A stretch of DNA of 57,763 nucleotides from Siphonobacter sp048595215 (GTDB lineage Bacteria; Bacteroidota; Bacteroidia; Cytophagales; Spirosomataceae): assembly GCF_048595215.1 (NCBI RefSeq), contig NZ_JBMDWJ010000048.1:1-57763 (forward strand), written 5' to 3'. Shown one piece after another: positions 56,796 to 57,763 of this stretch (positions within the stretch are counted from its first letter, which is position 1; each line of letters opens with the position of its first letter). A program made the translations under genes and the position numbers. Below the pieces are notes generated by a model. That model did no database searches. It was not told the DNA's origin and worked only from the letters and a program-made list of their open reading frames with translations.

Positions 56796-57763
56796 ATGAA
56801 AAAGGTTTTGTTATACAGCTTTCTGCTCGGCTCGGCGTGGTCCGTACAAGCCCAGGAAGTACTCTCGCTGGAAGAAGCCAAAAGTCAGGCTTTGCAGCAC
56901 AATCGCTTGTTGAGTATTCAAAAAGAGAAGGTCCGCGAAAGCGAATACAAAGTCACGGAAGCCAAAACAAAGAACAAGCCGCAGTTTCTGGCTTCGGGCA
57001 TGTACGTCTTCAATGGAATCACGAAAGATCTGGCAATTCCCGCCGGAGCCTTTGGTCAGGTGGGAGGCACGTATCTGCCACAAAAGCCCGTTCCCTTGTT
57101 TCAAAGTAAACACAACCTCTTTCTCGGCTCGGTTGGAGCGTACCAGCCGATTAGTCAGCTCGGTAAAATCAAGGTGGGGGTGAAAGCCGCCGAAGCCGAC
57201 GTACGCATCGCCCAGACGCAGGTAACCAAAGCTGAGCTGGAAGTACTCCAGGGCGTAGAAAAGCTGTATTACGGCGTGCTGATCACTCAGAAGCAGCTCG
57301 ACGAAGCCAACGCCAACGTGCAGCTTACCCAGGCCAAGCTATACGACGTGGAAAGTGCCCTGCTGGCGGGGAAAACCGACGAAGTATACAAAGTAGGTTT
57401 ACAGGCCGATCTGGCCAACCAGCAGCAGAAAGTGGTGCAGATCATGAACCAGATGGAAGATTATGAGGCGGATCTGAAAGTCGTACTCGGCGTGCCGGAT
57501 ACGGATTCCCTACGACTCACTGATGTAAGCATGGAAGCTTTAGCCGTACAGCCGCTGAATACCTATCTGGAAGAAGCCCGTCAGTCTAATCCGGACGTAA
57601 AACTAGCGACACAAACCATCGAAAAGGTAGATTACGGCATTGAAGCCGCCCGCAAGGACAAGCTTCCCAATGTCGGCATACTAGCTGGCTACAACTACCA
57701 GAACGTCATTTCGGATTTGCCGGCGAATAATTACTTCCTGGGATTAAACGTGAGCTGGAACAT
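56796..57763 (+). CDS. TolC-family outer-membrane efflux channel (partial, runs off the window)
   Basis: From ATG 56796 the frame stays open to the last base (322 codons). It begins with a signal peptide (MKKVLLYSFLLGSAWSVQAQ), then EVLSLEEAKSQALQHNRLL, the typical TolC start. Long helical stretches follow, with a Gln/Ala-rich coiled coil (about 125-220) and, after about residue 260, the start of the second repeat EEARQSNPDVKLATQTIE. It completes the tripartite pump with the two genes upstream, 28 bases after the pump gene. Confidence 0.92.
   Translation, partial: MKKVLLYSFLLGSAWSVQAQEVLSLEEAKSQALQHNRLLSIQKEKVRESEYKVTEAKTKNKPQFLASGMYVFNGITKDLAIPAGAFGQVGGTYLPQKPVPLFQSKHNLFLGSVGAYQPISQLGKIKVGVKAAEADVRIAQTQVTKAELEVLQGVEKLYYGVLITQKQLDEANANVQLTQAKLYDVESALLAGKTDEVYKVGLQADLANQQQKVVQIMNQMEDYEADLKVVLGVPDTDSLRLTDVSMEALAVQPLNTYLEEARQSNPDVKLATQTIEKVDYGIEAARKDKLPNVGILAGYNYQNVISDLPANNYFLGLNVSWN

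Overview
The window looks like a chromosomal stretch of a Bacteroidota bacterium, most likely order Cytophagales (Spirosoma-like). I base this on gene content and signals: a TonB receptor with a carboxypeptidase-like N-terminal domain, a bifunctional HisB, a fused CcoNO oxidase, a very long TamB, few Shine-Dalgarno sequences, and several promoters with the Bacteroidota -7 element TAnnTTTG. No tRNA, rRNA, CRISPR array or prophage was seen. Genus-level identity cannot be fixed by eye.

Layout. 1-5.8 kb: the start of an aspartokinase on the minus strand, two palindromic repeats, a minus-strand trio (YkgJ-like, tsaE, ABC exporter), then an oxidoreductase and isochorismate synthase. 5.8-13.5 kb: giant tamB, divergent tsaD, an ArsC/Spx-like protein, a 37-residue membrane peptide and hisB. 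14-19.5 kb: a DEAD-box helicase with a folded leader, two small exported proteins, a methyltransferase, apaG and ung. 19.7-34.1 kb: an oxygen/redox island with an Fnr-type regulator, a cNMP-domain-only protein, the copper ATPase CcoI, a fatty acid desaturase, catalase plus ankyrin partner, a truncated globin, and ccoS-ccoNO-ccoQ-ccoP-ccoG-ccoH followed by a TauE/UreH-like membrane protein. 34.1-35 kb: a REP-associated tyrosine transposase (RAYT) preceded by an inverted pair of two-hairpin repeats. 35-43 kb: a frameshifted DinB/maleylpyruvate-isomerase-like gene, rqcH, an ABC exporter pair, a DmpA-type peptidase and a PoxB-like enzyme. 43-51 kb: a siderophore-type TonB receptor with a possible Fur box, ogt, miaA, an AlkA-like glycosylase, a sodium:solute symporter with a candidate small partner, and aroB. 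51-57.8 kb: a Crp-like regulator, an isolated reductase-like NAD-binding module, and a tripartite RND efflux system whose TolC gene runs off the end.

How parts work together. The redox island makes, metallates and regulates a cbb3 oxidase. Two exact TGAT-N4-ATCA palindromes (in front of ccoI/fnr and in front of the cNMP-only gene) and a near-perfect TTGAC-N4-ATCAA site (in front of the reductase-like module at 52.1 kb) suggest one Fnr regulon spanning these loci. TsaE and TsaD belong to the same tRNA t6A pathway; MiaA makes i6A.

The most interesting signal is a family of at least seven dispersed two-hairpin repeats whose stems vary with compensating changes. Two inverted pairs enclose 117-141 bp, one pair sits 53 bp upstream of an apparently intact RAYT, and two copies start at or inside a stop codon. 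This has the architecture of a REP/RAYT system in Bacteroidota.
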